In this document: positions 39,501-47,990 of the stretch, one piece after another | Numbering within the stretch: position 1 is the stretch's first letter | How the letters are laid out: each line of letters begins with the position of its first letter | DNA from: 66-474 sp035281745 | GTDB lineage: Bacteria; Pseudomonadota; Gammaproteobacteria; Xanthomonadales; Rhodanobacteraceae | Direction: 5' to 3' | DNA length: 64,000 nucleotides | Assembly: GCA_035281745.1 (NCBI GenBank) | Contig: DATEDI010000014.1 | Location: forward strand, 124,001 to 188,000 | The notes under the pieces: generated by a model | Databases searched by the model: none | What the model saw: the letters and a program-made list of their open reading frames with translations, nothing else | Told to the model about the DNA's origin: nothing | Translations under genes and position numbers: made by a program

Positions 39501-39887
39501 GGCGGTATCGGGATATTGATGCCTCGCATTCGTGCCCTTGGCCAATTGAATTGGCAACTCGGGCCATGGAGCGCCTTCTGGCAGATGCAGTTCATCGACC
39601 ACTTCGATGTCGGCTCGCATGTCGTGGCACGCCACTACTCTGCCGCGCGCGGTTTCGCGGTTCCGTACGTACTCCGTTACGGCTCGTTCGTGTACAACAA
39701 CTTCGCGGTCGGTTACGACATACCGAAAATCAACTCACGGATCAATTTCGGCGTCAACAACGTATTCGACAAACAACCGCCCATCCTCTATTACAACTTC
39801 TACGGGCTGGGCAATGGCGCGGCAGACGGTGCAGACTTCGACGTGGTGGGCCGCTATTACTGGGGACGTGTGACGGTGAATTTCTAG
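36585..39887 (+). CDS. TonB-dependent transducer/outer-membrane receptor with STN domain
   Basis: The 1100-residue protein starts at GTG 36585 (behind GGAG) with a long signal region ending APIHAAAAQ. An STN signalling domain follows (about 70-140: YKVPAGPLDAALSIFAAQAGV and VPAMALRTLLRGTGL), then a proline-rich linker, a TonB box-like TVQVTGSHI, a plug domain (about 165-290, GQALLNLPSVTG, TLVLINGQRI, VEVMTTGASMVYGSDAIGGVVNVIL) and a beta barrel ending in YWGRVTVNF, with a terminal aromatic as needed for BAM assembly. The STN domain makes it a FecA-like transducer for the adjacent sigma/FecR pair. It has no typical siderophore-receptor features; the linked gamma-glutamyltransferase and amidase suggest peptide- or amide-like substrates. 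Confidence 0.93.
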   Translation: MKANRHPAPRREHNILVLRGCTEGLRLRRRTLTISIAIAMTAATVTVAAPIHAAAAQTSQSSADNSPRASDYKVPAGPLDAALSIFAAQAGVHVDYSTDLVAGKTSRGVSGHYVPAMALRTLLRGTGLESRSIDATTFVLQMDPPSGQADPPQAPPPPPPKPQTLQTVQVTGSHIRAAELATANPVVGISAQQLQQTGELTIGQALLNLPSVTGAVVTPNIDNQGTSGVQAVGLRGLTPARTLVLINGQRIATNDLGSIPLEAVERVEVMTTGASMVYGSDAIGGVVNVILKTNYQGAQFQVDYGISDHGDGMRKGFSFIFGQSSDKGSILAGVDYNKTDAIAQINREFSSHTLSLTGGTNTPIHTVLGGSSFTPGSVTFLPPSLSAQFGGCRSFTLNASAEGQSQPVTPADFHCTTRADFYSYSVARPLTQPTERTNAFFNGTYHLSSNVDAFLTVLHNKTNSSFTLGPPVWSDLTGTVVSQYSYYNPFGKYGVEFSPTSGNVLESRLTTIGNRVTPSAVTTDNVMFGLRGVATILGQDWQWDVGYDYGHQSDFTKAGGLPILAKLNPGLGPSMLDPATGQVVCVGTPGDLTTIISGCTPWDTFNLNNPASLAVVQAPGTTATGMFNTFTQQRVKYADITGGVFDLPAGTVQLALGASYRTEYLNSVVGSGLLADEHGLCPLSSQCTSPVRGGYDVKEAYGELFVPLLKDFPAVYSASLDLGERYSKYSDFGSTSNWKVGIQYRPIEDLLIRGNVSKVFRAPTIGNIFAGIGFGGTTLGSDPCDHITVANPACVGVPTDGSFVNAAVATHSQVNTLGSGSALAGFPLGPENGKSFDFGMVWSPKFIPGFDATVDLWRIFLDNEITGVSAGTVLTACFNGITQFCPLIDRFGAGAPNPGQIREIKAPTANLGRIDVKGVDLNVSYRLPPFSFGQFVVDLHSTYMTQYKEQTAPGLPGNSAYDLVGNLNTDLGGGIGILMPRIRALGQLNWQLGPWSAFWQMQFIDHFDVGSHVVARHYSAARGFAVPYVLRYGSFVYNNFAVGYDIPKINSRINFGVNNVFDKQPPILYYNFYGLGNGAADGADFDVVGRYYWGRVTVNF

Positions 39888-40019
39888 GGACTCGTTGGCG
39901 ATGCGAGTCGGCGCCGCGGCGGACTGCCCATCCACGACGGATGGTTGGAGGCGCTCCGATCAATTGGCGGTACGCCCGACGCTCGGCACGGCAGCGGGCG
40001 CCGGGGGTGGTAGCGCACG

Positions 40020-41912
40020 ATGCATTCACCGGGTTGTTGCTGGAGATATGACTTGATCGAGTCCACAAGCGTTGCAACGCGACCACAACGTCGCGCCGCG
40101 TCGATTTCCAAGGCCGTGCTGACGGGTGCAGTCGGCCTGTTCACCGGCTTGGTGGCCATCGGACCGGTGTACGCGGGCACCAGCCGCGGCGACCACTACG
40201 CTGGCTCGTCGTGGCAGTCGCGCTCGCCGGTGCTCGCGCAGCACGGCATGATCGCGAGCGAGCAGCCGCTGGCCTCGCAGGCCGGCATCGAAATCCTCAA
40301 GAAGGGCGGCAGCGCCGTCGATGCGGCAATTGCCACCAGCGCGATGCTGTGTCTCACGGAACCCGTGTTGAACGGGCTCGGGGCCGACGCGTTCGTGATC
40401 GTGTGGGATCCGAAGACGCACAAGCTCTACGGTTACAACGGCTCGGGCTGGTCGCCCAAGGATCGCTCGCTGAAACAGATGCAAGCCGCGGTCAAGGCAG
40501 CCTACGAAAAGGCCGGCGTGAAGCCGACGAACCAGATTCCATTGCTGGGCCCGTTGCCGATCACGGTGCCGGGGGTCGTCGACGCCTGGTTCGCGTTGCA
40601 CGAGAAGTTCGGCAAATTGCCGATCAGCGAAGATCTTGCGCCGGCCATTTACTACGCGACCCACGGGTTTCCGGTGACCCAGGTGGTCGCCGAATACTGG
40701 AAGGGCAACTGGGCGGCATTCGAAAAGCATCGCGGTCTGATCAAGGAATTCGAGAACGCGCAGAAGGTTTTCCTGATCGGCGGCCATACGCCGCGCGAGG
40801 GTGAAATTTTCCGGAACCCGGAGATGGCGCACACGCTCGCCCTGCTTGCGAATGGCGGCCGCGACGCGTTCTACAAGGGTGAAATCGCGCATGTCATGGC
40901 GGATTTTTTCAAGCGCATCGGTACCGGCCCCGCCTATTCGGATTTCGCGGATTTCCACGGCGAATGGGTGACGCCGCAGTCGGTGGACTATCGCGGCTAC
41001 GACGTCTATGAGCTGCCGCCGAACGGCCAGGGCTTCGCCACGCTGGAAATGCTCAACGTGCTGAAGGGCTTCGATCTCAAGAAGACGGGGCTCGGCAATC
41101 CCGACACATTGATGGCCGAGATCGGCGCCTTCCGGCTGGCTTCGGCGGATCTGTCCAGGTGGTATGCGGATCCCCGCTTCTATCACGTGCCGGTAAAGGG
41201 CCTGCTGTCGCGAGCATATGCGGACCAGCGCCGCAAGCTGATCGATCTGCAGCACGCCAACCCGGACATCGCTCCGGGCGATCCCTTGCCATACCAGACG
41301 GGTGTGTACCCTTCGGGAAGCGGGGACACGACCGACTTCGAGGCAGCCGATGCTGACGGCATGATGGTTTCGATGATCGAATCGAACTACGCGGGAATGG
41401 GGTCGGGCGAAGCGGCCCCCGGGCTCGGTTTCATGTTTCAGGATCGCGGTGCCTTGTATTCGCTCGATCCCAAGAGCGCCAACGTGTACGCGCCGCGCAA
41501 GCGGCCGTTCCACACCATCATCCCGGCGTTCGTGATGAAGGACGGCGAGCCGTGGATGGCGTTCGGCGTGATGGGCGGTTATTTCCAGCCGCAGGGGCAG
41601 ACCCAGGTGCTGGTCAACATGATCGATTTCGGCATGGACGTGCAGGAAGCCGGTGACGCCGCGCGTTGGGCGCACGTTGGCGATGCGACACCGACGGGGC
41701 TGCCTTCGAAAGGCGCGGGGATGGTGATGCTGGAATCCGGCTTCGACCCGCAGATTGCCGCAGCTTTGCGCGAGCGCGGCTACAAGGTCAAAGTCACCAC
41801 CCATGCCCCGGGCGGGTATGGCGGCTACGAGGCAATCCAGTACGATGCGAAGCATCACGTGTATTGGGGCGCGACCGAGATGCGCAGGGATGGCGAGGTG
41901 ATCGGGTATTGA
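40020..41912 (+). CDS. Gamma-glutamyltransferase family protein
   Basis: The 630-residue preprotein has a signal sequence (AVLTGAVGLFTGLVAIGPVYA) and the GGT fold: GMIASEQPLASQAGIEILKKGGSAVDAAIAT near the N-terminus, GALPITVPG-like GPLPITVPGVVDAW, and the autocatalytic site GDTTDFEAADADG, where the Thr should become the N-terminal nucleophile of the small subunit. The late SNYAGMGSGEAAPGLGFMFQDRG and KRPFHTIIPAFVMKDGEPWMAFGVMGG blocks are characteristic. It should be periplasmic and transfer or hydrolyse gamma-glutamyl groups. A TTG at 40053 behind GGAG is an alternative start. It follows the TonB transducer at 132 bp on the same strand. Confidence 0.92.
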   Translation: MHSPGCCWRYDLIESTSVATRPQRRAASISKAVLTGAVGLFTGLVAIGPVYAGTSRGDHYAGSSWQSRSPVLAQHGMIASEQPLASQAGIEILKKGGSAVDAAIATSAMLCLTEPVLNGLGADAFVIVWDPKTHKLYGYNGSGWSPKDRSLKQMQAAVKAAYEKAGVKPTNQIPLLGPLPITVPGVVDAWFALHEKFGKLPISEDLAPAIYYATHGFPVTQVVAEYWKGNWAAFEKHRGLIKEFENAQKVFLIGGHTPREGEIFRNPEMAHTLALLANGGRDAFYKGEIAHVMADFFKRIGTGPAYSDFADFHGEWVTPQSVDYRGYDVYELPPNGQGFATLEMLNVLKGFDLKKTGLGNPDTLMAEIGAFRLASADLSRWYADPRFYHVPVKGLLSRAYADQRRKLIDLQHANPDIAPGDPLPYQTGVYPSGSGDTTDFEAADADGMMVSMIESNYAGMGSGEAAPGLGFMFQDRGALYSLDPKSANVYAPRKRPFHTIIPAFVMKDGEPWMAFGVMGGYFQPQGQTQVLVNMIDFGMDVQEAGDAARWAHVGDATPTGLPSKGAGMVMLESGFDPQIAAALRERGYKVKVTTHAPGGYGGYEAIQYDAKHHVYWGATEMRRDGEVIGY

Positions 41913-42038
41913 GTTGCCGGGCGTCGGAGTGCTGTGTGGCAGCCGTGCGGCCTTGCTTGCAGCCACTCGCCCGATCGTTGGCCTGACACGCTGCTGAAGA
42001 ACGGCCGCGTGCAGGCATGCTCAGCCGGGAGGTGGGTG

Positions 42039-43700
42039 ATGGAAATTCGAGTGCTTGGCGGGTGCGCGGTTGTGCTGCTGGCCATGTCGGTCATCGCACC
42101 GGCCGCGCCGCCGGCGTCGTCATCGGGAGCGTCGAATGATCAGGCGATCGATTACGCCGGTATCACGACATTGCGGGACCGCATGGCCCGAGGACAGCTC
42201 GATTCGCAACGGCTGGTCGGGGATTTCATCGAGCGCATCGATTCTCTCGACCAAGCCGGCCCGCGCGTGAATGCGGTCCTGCAATTGAATCCCGACGCGC
42301 AGAAGATCGCTGCCCAGCGCGACCGGCAACGCAAGACGGGCGACCACGGGCTGTTGTGGGGCGTTCCGGTTCTACTGAAGGCCAATATCGACACCGGCGA
42401 CTCGATGCCGACCACGGCCGGGTCGTTGGCGTTGCTGGGCGCGCCTGCGCCGCACGACGCGACGGTGGCGGCGAAGCTGCGGGAAGCCGGCGCCGTGATT
42501 CTCGGCAAGACCAATCTGAGCGAGTGGGCGAATTTTCGATCGACCCGCGCGACCAGCGGCTGGAGCGGGCGTGGTGGACTGACGCGCAATCCCTACGTCC
42601 TGGACCGCACCACGTGCGGATCGAGTTCCGGCTCGGCCGCGGCCGTCGCGGCCGGGTTCACCACCGTGGCGATCGGCACCGAAACCAACGGTTCGATCAT
42701 TTGCCCTTCGGCCGCAAACGGTGTGGTTGGCATCAAGCCCACGGTGGGATTGGTGAGCCGGGCCGGCATCATTCCGATCAGTTCGACGCAAGACACTGCG
42801 GGGCCGATTGCGCGCGACGTGCGCGACGCCGCCATCGTGCTTTCGGCGATCGCCGGCAGTGACCCGCGCGACCCGGCAACCCGGGATGCCGACAAGCATG
42901 CGACGGACTACACGAAATTCCTGGATGCGGACGCGCTGAAGGGCAAACGCATCGGCGTGGTGCGTGAGCTGGCCGGCAACGATCCCGGAGTGAATGCACT
43001 GCTCGACCACGCGATCGCGGTCTTGCGCGCCCGCGGCGCTTCCGTGATCGACAACGTCAAGATTCCTCACGTGAACGACTACGGTCACGCCGAGACGACC
43101 GTGCTGTTGTACGAATTCAAGCAAGGCGTCAATGCTTACCTCGCCACACGCACGGGCCTGAAGGTGCATTCGCTGGCCGACCTGATTGCGTTTGACAAGG
43201 CACATGCCGCCGAAGAAATGCCGTGGTTCGGTCAGGAGCTGTTCGTCGAAGCGGAGGCAAAGGGCCCACTGACCGACAAGGCATATCAAGACGCGCTGGC
43301 GAAGCTCAAGAAGCTGGCCGGCCCGGAAGGCATCGATGCCGCGATGGATGCGAAACACCTGGACGCATTGTTCGCACCCGCACAGGACCCGGCCTGGCGC
43401 ATCGATCTTGTCACCGGCGATCCGGGCGGTACCGCCAGCGCCTACGGTCCCGCGGCGGTGGCGGGCTATCCGTCGATCACGGTGCCTGCCGGTTTCGTGC
43501 ACGGGCTGCCGGTCGGCATGCTGTTTTTCGGGCGCAAATGGAACGAACCGGGTTTGATCGGGATGGCCTATGCCTTCGAACAAGCCACCCACGCACGCCG
43601 CGATCCGCGATTCCTGACGACGCTGCCCGCGCCGGACGGCATCGACCCGTACACCCAGAAATCCAGCGCTTCGGCACGGCCCGCGAAGCCCGGGAATTGA
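42039..43700 (+). CDS. Exported amidase (amidase-signature family)
   Basis: A 553-residue protein with an N-terminal signal (VLGGCAVVLLAMSVIAPAAPP), starting at ATG 42039 behind GGGAGG. The amidase-signature Ser-cisSer-Lys triad is visible: Lys in PVLLKANIDTGDSMPTTAG, the Ser pair in TTCGSSSGSAAAVAAGF, and the oxyanion region GTETNGSIICPSAANGVVGIKPTVG. The close is SAYGPAAVAGYPSITVPAG. Substrates of exported members include amides and C-terminally amidated peptides. Transcribed after the gamma-glutamyltransferase with a 126-bp gap, it may share that operon and regulation by the sigma/FecR pair. Confidence 0.92.
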   Translation: MEIRVLGGCAVVLLAMSVIAPAAPPASSSGASNDQAIDYAGITTLRDRMARGQLDSQRLVGDFIERIDSLDQAGPRVNAVLQLNPDAQKIAAQRDRQRKTGDHGLLWGVPVLLKANIDTGDSMPTTAGSLALLGAPAPHDATVAAKLREAGAVILGKTNLSEWANFRSTRATSGWSGRGGLTRNPYVLDRTTCGSSSGSAAAVAAGFTTVAIGTETNGSIICPSAANGVVGIKPTVGLVSRAGIIPISSTQDTAGPIARDVRDAAIVLSAIAGSDPRDPATRDADKHATDYTKFLDADALKGKRIGVVRELAGNDPGVNALLDHAIAVLRARGASVIDNVKIPHVNDYGHAETTVLLYEFKQGVNAYLATRTGLKVHSLADLIAFDKAHAAEEMPWFGQELFVEAEAKGPLTDKAYQDALAKLKKLAGPEGIDAAMDAKHLDALFAPAQDPAWRIDLVTGDPGGTASAYGPAAVAGYPSITVPAGFVHGLPVGMLFFGRKWNEPGLIGMAYAFEQATHARRDPRFLTTLPAPDGIDPYTQKSSASARPAKPGN

Positions 43701-43704
43701 TTGC

Positions 43705-44403
43705 TCACGCGGCTTGCGCGCGGCGCTGCTGCAACTGTTCCAGCAGCGCCTTGGCCGCACCGGCCGATGAAGCCGGGTTCTGCCCCGTGATCAAGTTTTC
43801 GGAAGTGACCACGTGCGACTGCCAGTCGGCGGCCTTGGAATAATCGCCACCGGCTTCCTTCAGCGCGTCTTCGACCAGGAACGGCACGGCGTCGGCCAGC
43901 CCGGCGGCGCGTTCTTCGGAGTCGGAGAACCCGGTCACGGCCTTGCCGCGCACCAGCGGCAACCCGAAAGGTCCGCGCGCGTCGCGCAACGCGGCCACGC
44001 CGTGGCACACCGCCGCGACCGGCTTGCCGCCCGCGTACATCGTTTCGATCAGTCGCCGCGAATCGTCGTTCCCGGCGAGATCCCACAAGGGTCCGTGCCC
44101 GCCGGCGTAGAACACCGCATCGAAAGCCTCGGGATCGATGTCCGCCAGCTTTTGCGTACTGGAAAGCGCTTGCATCGCCGCGGCATCCGCGCGGAACCGC
44201 TGGGTGGCCTCGGTTTGCTTGTCCGGCTGCTCGCTGTTCGGGTCGATCGGCGTCTGGCCGCCCGCCGGGGACGCCAGCGTCACTTTCGCGCCGGCATTCC
44301 GGAAGAGGTAGTACGGTGTGGCGAGTTCCTCCAGCCACAGGCCGGTTTGCTGGCCGGTTTCGCCAAGCCGGCCGTGCGAGGTCAGCACCATGAGAATGTT
44401 CAT
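43705..44403 (-). CDS. DJ-1/PfpI family protein (type 1 glutamine amidotransferase-like)
   Basis: The 232-residue protein starts at ATG 44403 behind GGAG and has the DJ-1/PfpI fold. The nucleophilic Cys is in PVAAVCHGVAAL near residue 133, the acid Glu lies in the LASPAGG/SEQPDKQ region and VFYAGGHGPLWDLA carries the GGHG loop. The pattern is that of the Hsp31/YhbO-like branch with the elbow AVCHG, whose members act on glyoxals (glyoxalase III or protein deglycase) or as proteases. It converges on the amidase (4-bp gap) and has no obvious terminator. Confidence 0.87.
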   Translation of the reverse strand: MNILMVLTSHGRLGETGQQTGLWLEELATPYYLFRNAGAKVTLASPAGGQTPIDPNSEQPDKQTEATQRFRADAAAMQALSSTQKLADIDPEAFDAVFYAGGHGPLWDLAGNDDSRRLIETMYAGGKPVAAVCHGVAALRDARGPFGLPLVRGKAVTGFSDSEERAAGLADAVPFLVEDALKEAGGDYSKAADWQSHVVTSENLITGQNPASSAGAAKALLEQLQQRRAQAA

Positions 44404-44542
44404 CGCAGGACTCCACAACTTGCGTGCCGCATTCCGGCACTAGGTTGCACTTTGGGGGAGTGCGTGCTGGTTGCAAGGGAAGGATGTGTGAAGATCGTGT
44501 TGTTGTTAGGCTTGGCGTAATTTTTTTCTGGGCAGCCATGAA

Positions 44543-44944
44543 ATGAGCCTGATCTCCGCCCCCGTGTCCTTCGGCGAACTGATCGACAAGATCACCATTC
44601 TCGAAATCAAGTCCGAGCGCATGACCGACGCGGCCAAGCTGGCCAACGTGCGCGATGAGCTGGAATTGTTGAGCGCGTTGTGGCAGCGCGCTCCTGCAGC
44701 CGATACCGACATTTCCGCCGAACGTGCCGAATTGAAACGCATCAACGAGGCGTTGTGGGAGATCGAGGACGAAATCCGCCTCAAGGAGCGCGATCAGGCG
44801 TTTGATGCGCGTTTCATCGAACTGGCGCGCGCGGTGTACCACACCAACGACAAACGCGCGGCGGTCAAGCGCGCGATCAACCTCAAGCTGGGTTCGCGAT
44901 TGGTGGAGGAGAAGTCGTACCAGGACTATCAAAGTGGAGAGTGA
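44543..44944 (+). CDS. DUF6165 family protein
   Basis: A 133-residue cytosolic, highly helical protein with ISAPVSFGELIDKITILEIKSERM at the start and YHTNDKRAAVKRAINLKLGSRLVEEKSY at the end, the hallmarks of DUF6165. This family appears in many proteobacteria near LPS or cell-surface genes; its function is not established. Here it is about 0.4 kb ahead of the waaC-like/kdkA pair. Its stop overlaps the next gene's likely start by 11 bp. Confidence 0.85.
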   Translation: MSLISAPVSFGELIDKITILEIKSERMTDAAKLANVRDELELLSALWQRAPAADTDISAERAELKRINEALWEIEDEIRLKERDQAFDARFIELARAVYHTNDKRAAVKRAINLKLGSRLVEEKSYQDYQSGE

Positions 44945-45320
44945 GACCGATCAGGATATGGCGATGCTGCAAGGCCAATGGGTGCAGATTGGGTTTGAGG
45001 AGGACGGGCTGGCTGTCCCAATGAGCGAACACAGTGCTTCGGGTGCCATCACGACGATCGATGGTTGCCGGTTCAGCGTTCGCATACCCGGTGGCGAGTT
45101 GCTGCTGGAAGGAACGTTTGTGCTCGACGCTTCGGTGAGGCCCAAGGCGATTACCTGGACCGATTCGATCGGAGTGGATGCTGGGAAAAAGCTGCCGGCA
45201 AGCTACCAATTGGACAATGATCACTTCGTGTTCATTGCGGCCGACGAAGGCGCTTTGCGACCAACCGAATTTCGCACGAAACCGGGTCAGGTCATGCGCA
45301 GGTTTGCCCGCAAGCGGTGA
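44934..45320 (+). CDS. TIGR03067-like small beta-rich protein
   Basis: The frame encodes a 128-residue product starting at GTG 44934, with possible internal ATG starts at 44958 or 44964 (the last has AGGA about 8 bp upstream). LQGQWVQIGFEEDGLAVP, CRFSVRIPGGELLLEGTFVLD, ITWTDSIGVDAGKKLPASYQLDNDHFVFIAADEG and RPTEFRTKPGQVMRRF fit the TIGR03067 family, a lipocalin-like conserved domain of unknown function. Starts upstream, inside DUF6165, would be shadows. It converges on the heptosyltransferase gene with a 22-bp gap. Confidence 0.75.
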   Translation: MESETDQDMAMLQGQWVQIGFEEDGLAVPMSEHSASGAITTIDGCRFSVRIPGGELLLEGTFVLDASVRPKAITWTDSIGVDAGKKLPASYQLDNDHFVFIAADEGALRPTEFRTKPGQVMRRFARKR

Positions 45321-45342
45321 TCGTCTCGAGACGACAGGAAAT

Positions 45343-46392
45343 CTAGTCGGGCCTCGCGGATGTCGCGACTTCCAGTTTCCCGATCACGTCATCGACGGTC
45401 ACCAGATCCATCACGCCGGGATATTCGATCTTGCTGCCCCAGGGGATGTCCGCGGCCGGCTTGTGCAGGAATTTGCGTGCCGCGTCGTCGTAGCGGTCCA
45501 CGCACCAGCGGCGATCCGAGTAGGGGCCCGAACGCGCGGGGTTGCTGGCGGCGTGCAGGCCCAGCACGCGCGCGCCGACCGCGTTCGCCATGTGCATGGG
45601 GCCGGCATCAGGCGTTAGTACAAGCGCGGCGCGCTGATACAGCGCCAAGGCGCGTTTCAGGGTGTCCTTGCCGATCAGGTCCAGCGGTTTCGTTTGCATG
45701 TGTGACGTGATGGAGTCGCCCAGCGCGCGCTCTGCCGGCGATGGCCCGCCGCTCAGCACGACGCGCATTCGCAACGCCTGCGCCGCGTGGTCGGCGACCG
45801 CGGCGTAGCGCTCCGGGCGCCAGTTGCGCAACGCGTGGCTGGACGCGGCGCTGATGACAAGCGTCGGCTGGCCGTCGCGGGGCCACTGCGCGTCGGCCCA
45901 TTCTCGCGCTTCGTCCGGAATCGGGATATCCCAGCGGACGCGGGTCTGTTTCAGACCGAGTGGTTCGACGAAACTGCCGATCGCATTCAGCACATGTTCG
46001 CCGGTGCGCGCCGGGATGCGTTCGCGCACGAACAGGCCGTGCAAATCCTTGCTGCGTGCGCGGTCGTAGCCGATGCGCCGTTCGGCCTGCACGGTGAGGC
46101 TCAACAGATTGCTGCGCAGTGCCACCTGCATGTGCAGCAATGCATCGAAGCGGCGCCCGGCCAGCGCGCGGCGCACGTTTCGGTAACCCGTGCGGCCCGC
46201 GGTCTTGTCGAAGGTCACGAATTCGACACCGGCGATGTCGCCGACCAGTTTGCGTTCCAGTTTGCCGATGATCCAGGTCAGGCGCGTCGACGGCGACGCG
46301 GTTTGCAGCGTCCGCACCAGCGGCACGACGTGCGTGACGTCGCCGAGCGCGGAGGTGCGCAAAAGACACAGCGATGACAAGGTTTCGGGCAT
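45343..46392 (-). CDS. Heptosyltransferase family glycosyltransferase (GT9, WaaC-like)
   Basis: The 349-residue protein starts at ATG 46392 (MPETLSS); a longer GTG start at 46422 would overlap the divergent kdkA. Two Rossmann-like halves are visible: LLRTSALGDVTHVVPLVRTL at the N-terminus (GT9 ADP-heptose binding GD motif) and the C-terminal TPDAGPMHMANAVGARVLGLHAASNPARSGPYS, with the D-x-G-x-x-H motif. WaaC adds the first heptose to Kdo2-lipid A at the inner-membrane cytosolic face. The divergent Kdo kinase supports a role in inner-core LPS. Confidence 0.9.
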   Translation of the reverse strand: MPETLSSLCLLRTSALGDVTHVVPLVRTLQTASPSTRLTWIIGKLERKLVGDIAGVEFVTFDKTAGRTGYRNVRRALAGRRFDALLHMQVALRSNLLSLTVQAERRIGYDRARSKDLHGLFVRERIPARTGEHVLNAIGSFVEPLGLKQTRVRWDIPIPDEAREWADAQWPRDGQPTLVISAASSHALRNWRPERYAAVADHAAQALRMRVVLSGGPSPAERALGDSITSHMQTKPLDLIGKDTLKRALALYQRAALVLTPDAGPMHMANAVGARVLGLHAASNPARSGPYSDRRWCVDRYDDAARKFLHKPAADIPWGSKIEYPGVMDLVTVDDVIGKLEVATSARPD

Positions 46393-46413
46393 CGGGCTTG
46401 CTAGACTTGGGGC

Positions 46414-47184
46414 GTGAATCACTCAACGCGGTCAAACACCGAACACCGCGCGGTCGACCCGCGCATTGTCGCATCCGGCCGCGATGCAATGGTGTTCGAT
46501 GCGACTCTGCCGGAAGCGCCGACCGCGGAATGGTTCGATGCCTCCTGGTGGCAGGCGCGCGAACGCATGCAGCGCGTCGATGGGGGGCGTGGCGGGGTGG
46601 CGTTCCTGGACACGCCGCTGGGCGCGTGCGTATTGCGCCACTATCGTCGGGGCGGCTGGATGGCGCCACTGATGGGCGACCGCTATCTGTGGAACGGGCG
46701 CGCGCGCAGCCGCGGATTTGCCGAATTCGATTTGCTCGCGGCGCTGAGCCTGCGCGGCCTGCCGGTACCGCGCCCGATCGCGGCGCGTTTTCAGCGACGT
46801 GGCCCGTATTACCGTGCCGATCTGATTACCCGCGCAATCGAAGGCGCTTCGACGCTGGCGCAGGCGGTGCGCGACCGGCGACTCGATTCCGCCTTGGCCG
46901 AGCAGGTCGGGGTCCTGGTGGCCCGGTTCCATGCGGCGGGCGTGGATCATGCCGATCTGAACGCGCACAATATCCTGCTCGATCGCGAGCAACTCTGGCT
47001 GATCGATTTCGATCGCGGCGAGATCCGCGTGACCGGCACGGCATGGAAGCTCGCGAATCTTGCCCGGCTCAAGCGTTCGCTGTTGAAGGTCGGCGCGTGC
47101 GATCATGACGAAAGCGCGCTGGATCGCCGGATTTGGGCGCCCCTGATGCGCGGTTACGAACGGGTTCTCGGAAACGCTGCATGA
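46414..47184 (+). CDS. kdkA: 3-deoxy-D-manno-octulosonic acid (Kdo) kinase
   Basis: The 256-residue protein starts at GTG 46414 and shows a eukaryotic-protein-kinase-like fold. GGVAFLDTPLGACVLRHYRRGGWMAPL contains the ATP-binding part, HADLNAHNILLD the catalytic Asp loop and LIDFDRGEIR the metal-binding Asp. KdkA phosphorylates Kdo in the LPS core of organisms that lack further heptose phosphates on Kdo. Only 21 bp separate its start from that of the divergent waaC-like gene, so the two promoters must overlap the coding ends. Its stop overlaps the MBL gene (ATGA). Confidence 0.92.
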   Translation: MNHSTRSNTEHRAVDPRIVASGRDAMVFDATLPEAPTAEWFDASWWQARERMQRVDGGRGGVAFLDTPLGACVLRHYRRGGWMAPLMGDRYLWNGRARSRGFAEFDLLAALSLRGLPVPRPIAARFQRRGPYYRADLITRAIEGASTLAQAVRDRRLDSALAEQVGVLVARFHAAGVDHADLNAHNILLDREQLWLIDFDRGEIRVTGTAWKLANLARLKRSLLKVGACDHDESALDRRIWAPLMRGYERVLGNAA

Positions 47185-47990
47185 GCAAGCAGAAGGCGGA
47201 AACGCAGGTGCAAGATCGGAAACACGACGCGTCGGTCTGGTCGCTGCACGTGCTGGGCACGGGCGCCGCGAATGCGATAGCTTTGGGTTCGTCCGCGGCT
47301 GTGCTGGAACGTGATGGCAAGCCGATGCTGTTGATCGATTGCGGGCCGGGCACGCTCGAACATTTCCTGCGCTGCTATGAGACGCTGCCGCCTGCGGTGT
47401 TCGTCACCCACGGCCACATGGATCACGTGGCGGGGCTGGAGCGCCTGTTCCACGAATCGTGGTTCGATCCCGCGTGGCGCGGCAAGACCAAGATGTTCGT
47501 GCACGCGAATCTGCTGCCGGTGCTGCAGGCGCGGGTCGCCGATTATCCGAGCGCCATTGCCGAAGGCGGCGCGAATTTCTGGGAAGGCTTCCGACTGATC
47601 CCGTTTTCGCGCGGGTTCTGGCTCGACGGCTGGTGGTTCGACGTGTTCGCGACGCGGCACCATGTGCCGGGCACTTCGTACGGCGTCGCGCTGCGCGGTT
47701 GCTTTGCGTGGACCGGCGACACCCGTCCGATTCCGGAAGCGTTGTCCGCGGTCGCCGATGCGCACACGTTGGTGGCGCACGATTGTTCGCTTGTCGGCAA
47801 TCCCTCGCACACGGGCGTCGATGACATCGAACGCGAATATCCCGGCGATTTGCGCGCGCAACTGCTGCTGTATCACTACGGTAGCGAAGCCGACGCGCAG
47901 GCGTTGCGTCAACGCGGCTTCAATGTCGCCGACCCGGACGGCCGCTATCCCTTGCACGCGCCGCATCCGGTGCGTGCGGACGCCGGCTGA
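47181..47990 (+). CDS. MBL-fold metallohydrolase
   Basis: A 269-residue protein starting at ATG 47181, overlapping kdkA. The metallo-beta-lactamase motif FVTHGHMDHVAGLERL (HxHxDH) is near residue 95, with LIDCGPGTLEHFLRCY before it, FATRHHVPGTSYGVALRG supplying later His, and AHDCSLVG near the end with a metal-binding Asp. It resembles RNase Z-like hydrolases but is shorter and lacks the arm. It connects kdkA and moaA in one rightward chain; no specific substrate can be proposed. Confidence 0.87.
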   Translation: MSKQKAETQVQDRKHDASVWSLHVLGTGAANAIALGSSAAVLERDGKPMLLIDCGPGTLEHFLRCYETLPPAVFVTHGHMDHVAGLERLFHESWFDPAWRGKTKMFVHANLLPVLQARVADYPSAIAEGGANFWEGFRLIPFSRGFWLDGWWFDVFATRHHVPGTSYGVALRGCFAWTGDTRPIPEALSAVADAHTLVAHDCSLVGNPSHTGVDDIEREYPGDLRAQLLLYHYGSEADAQALRQRGFNVADPDGRYPLHAPHPVRADAG

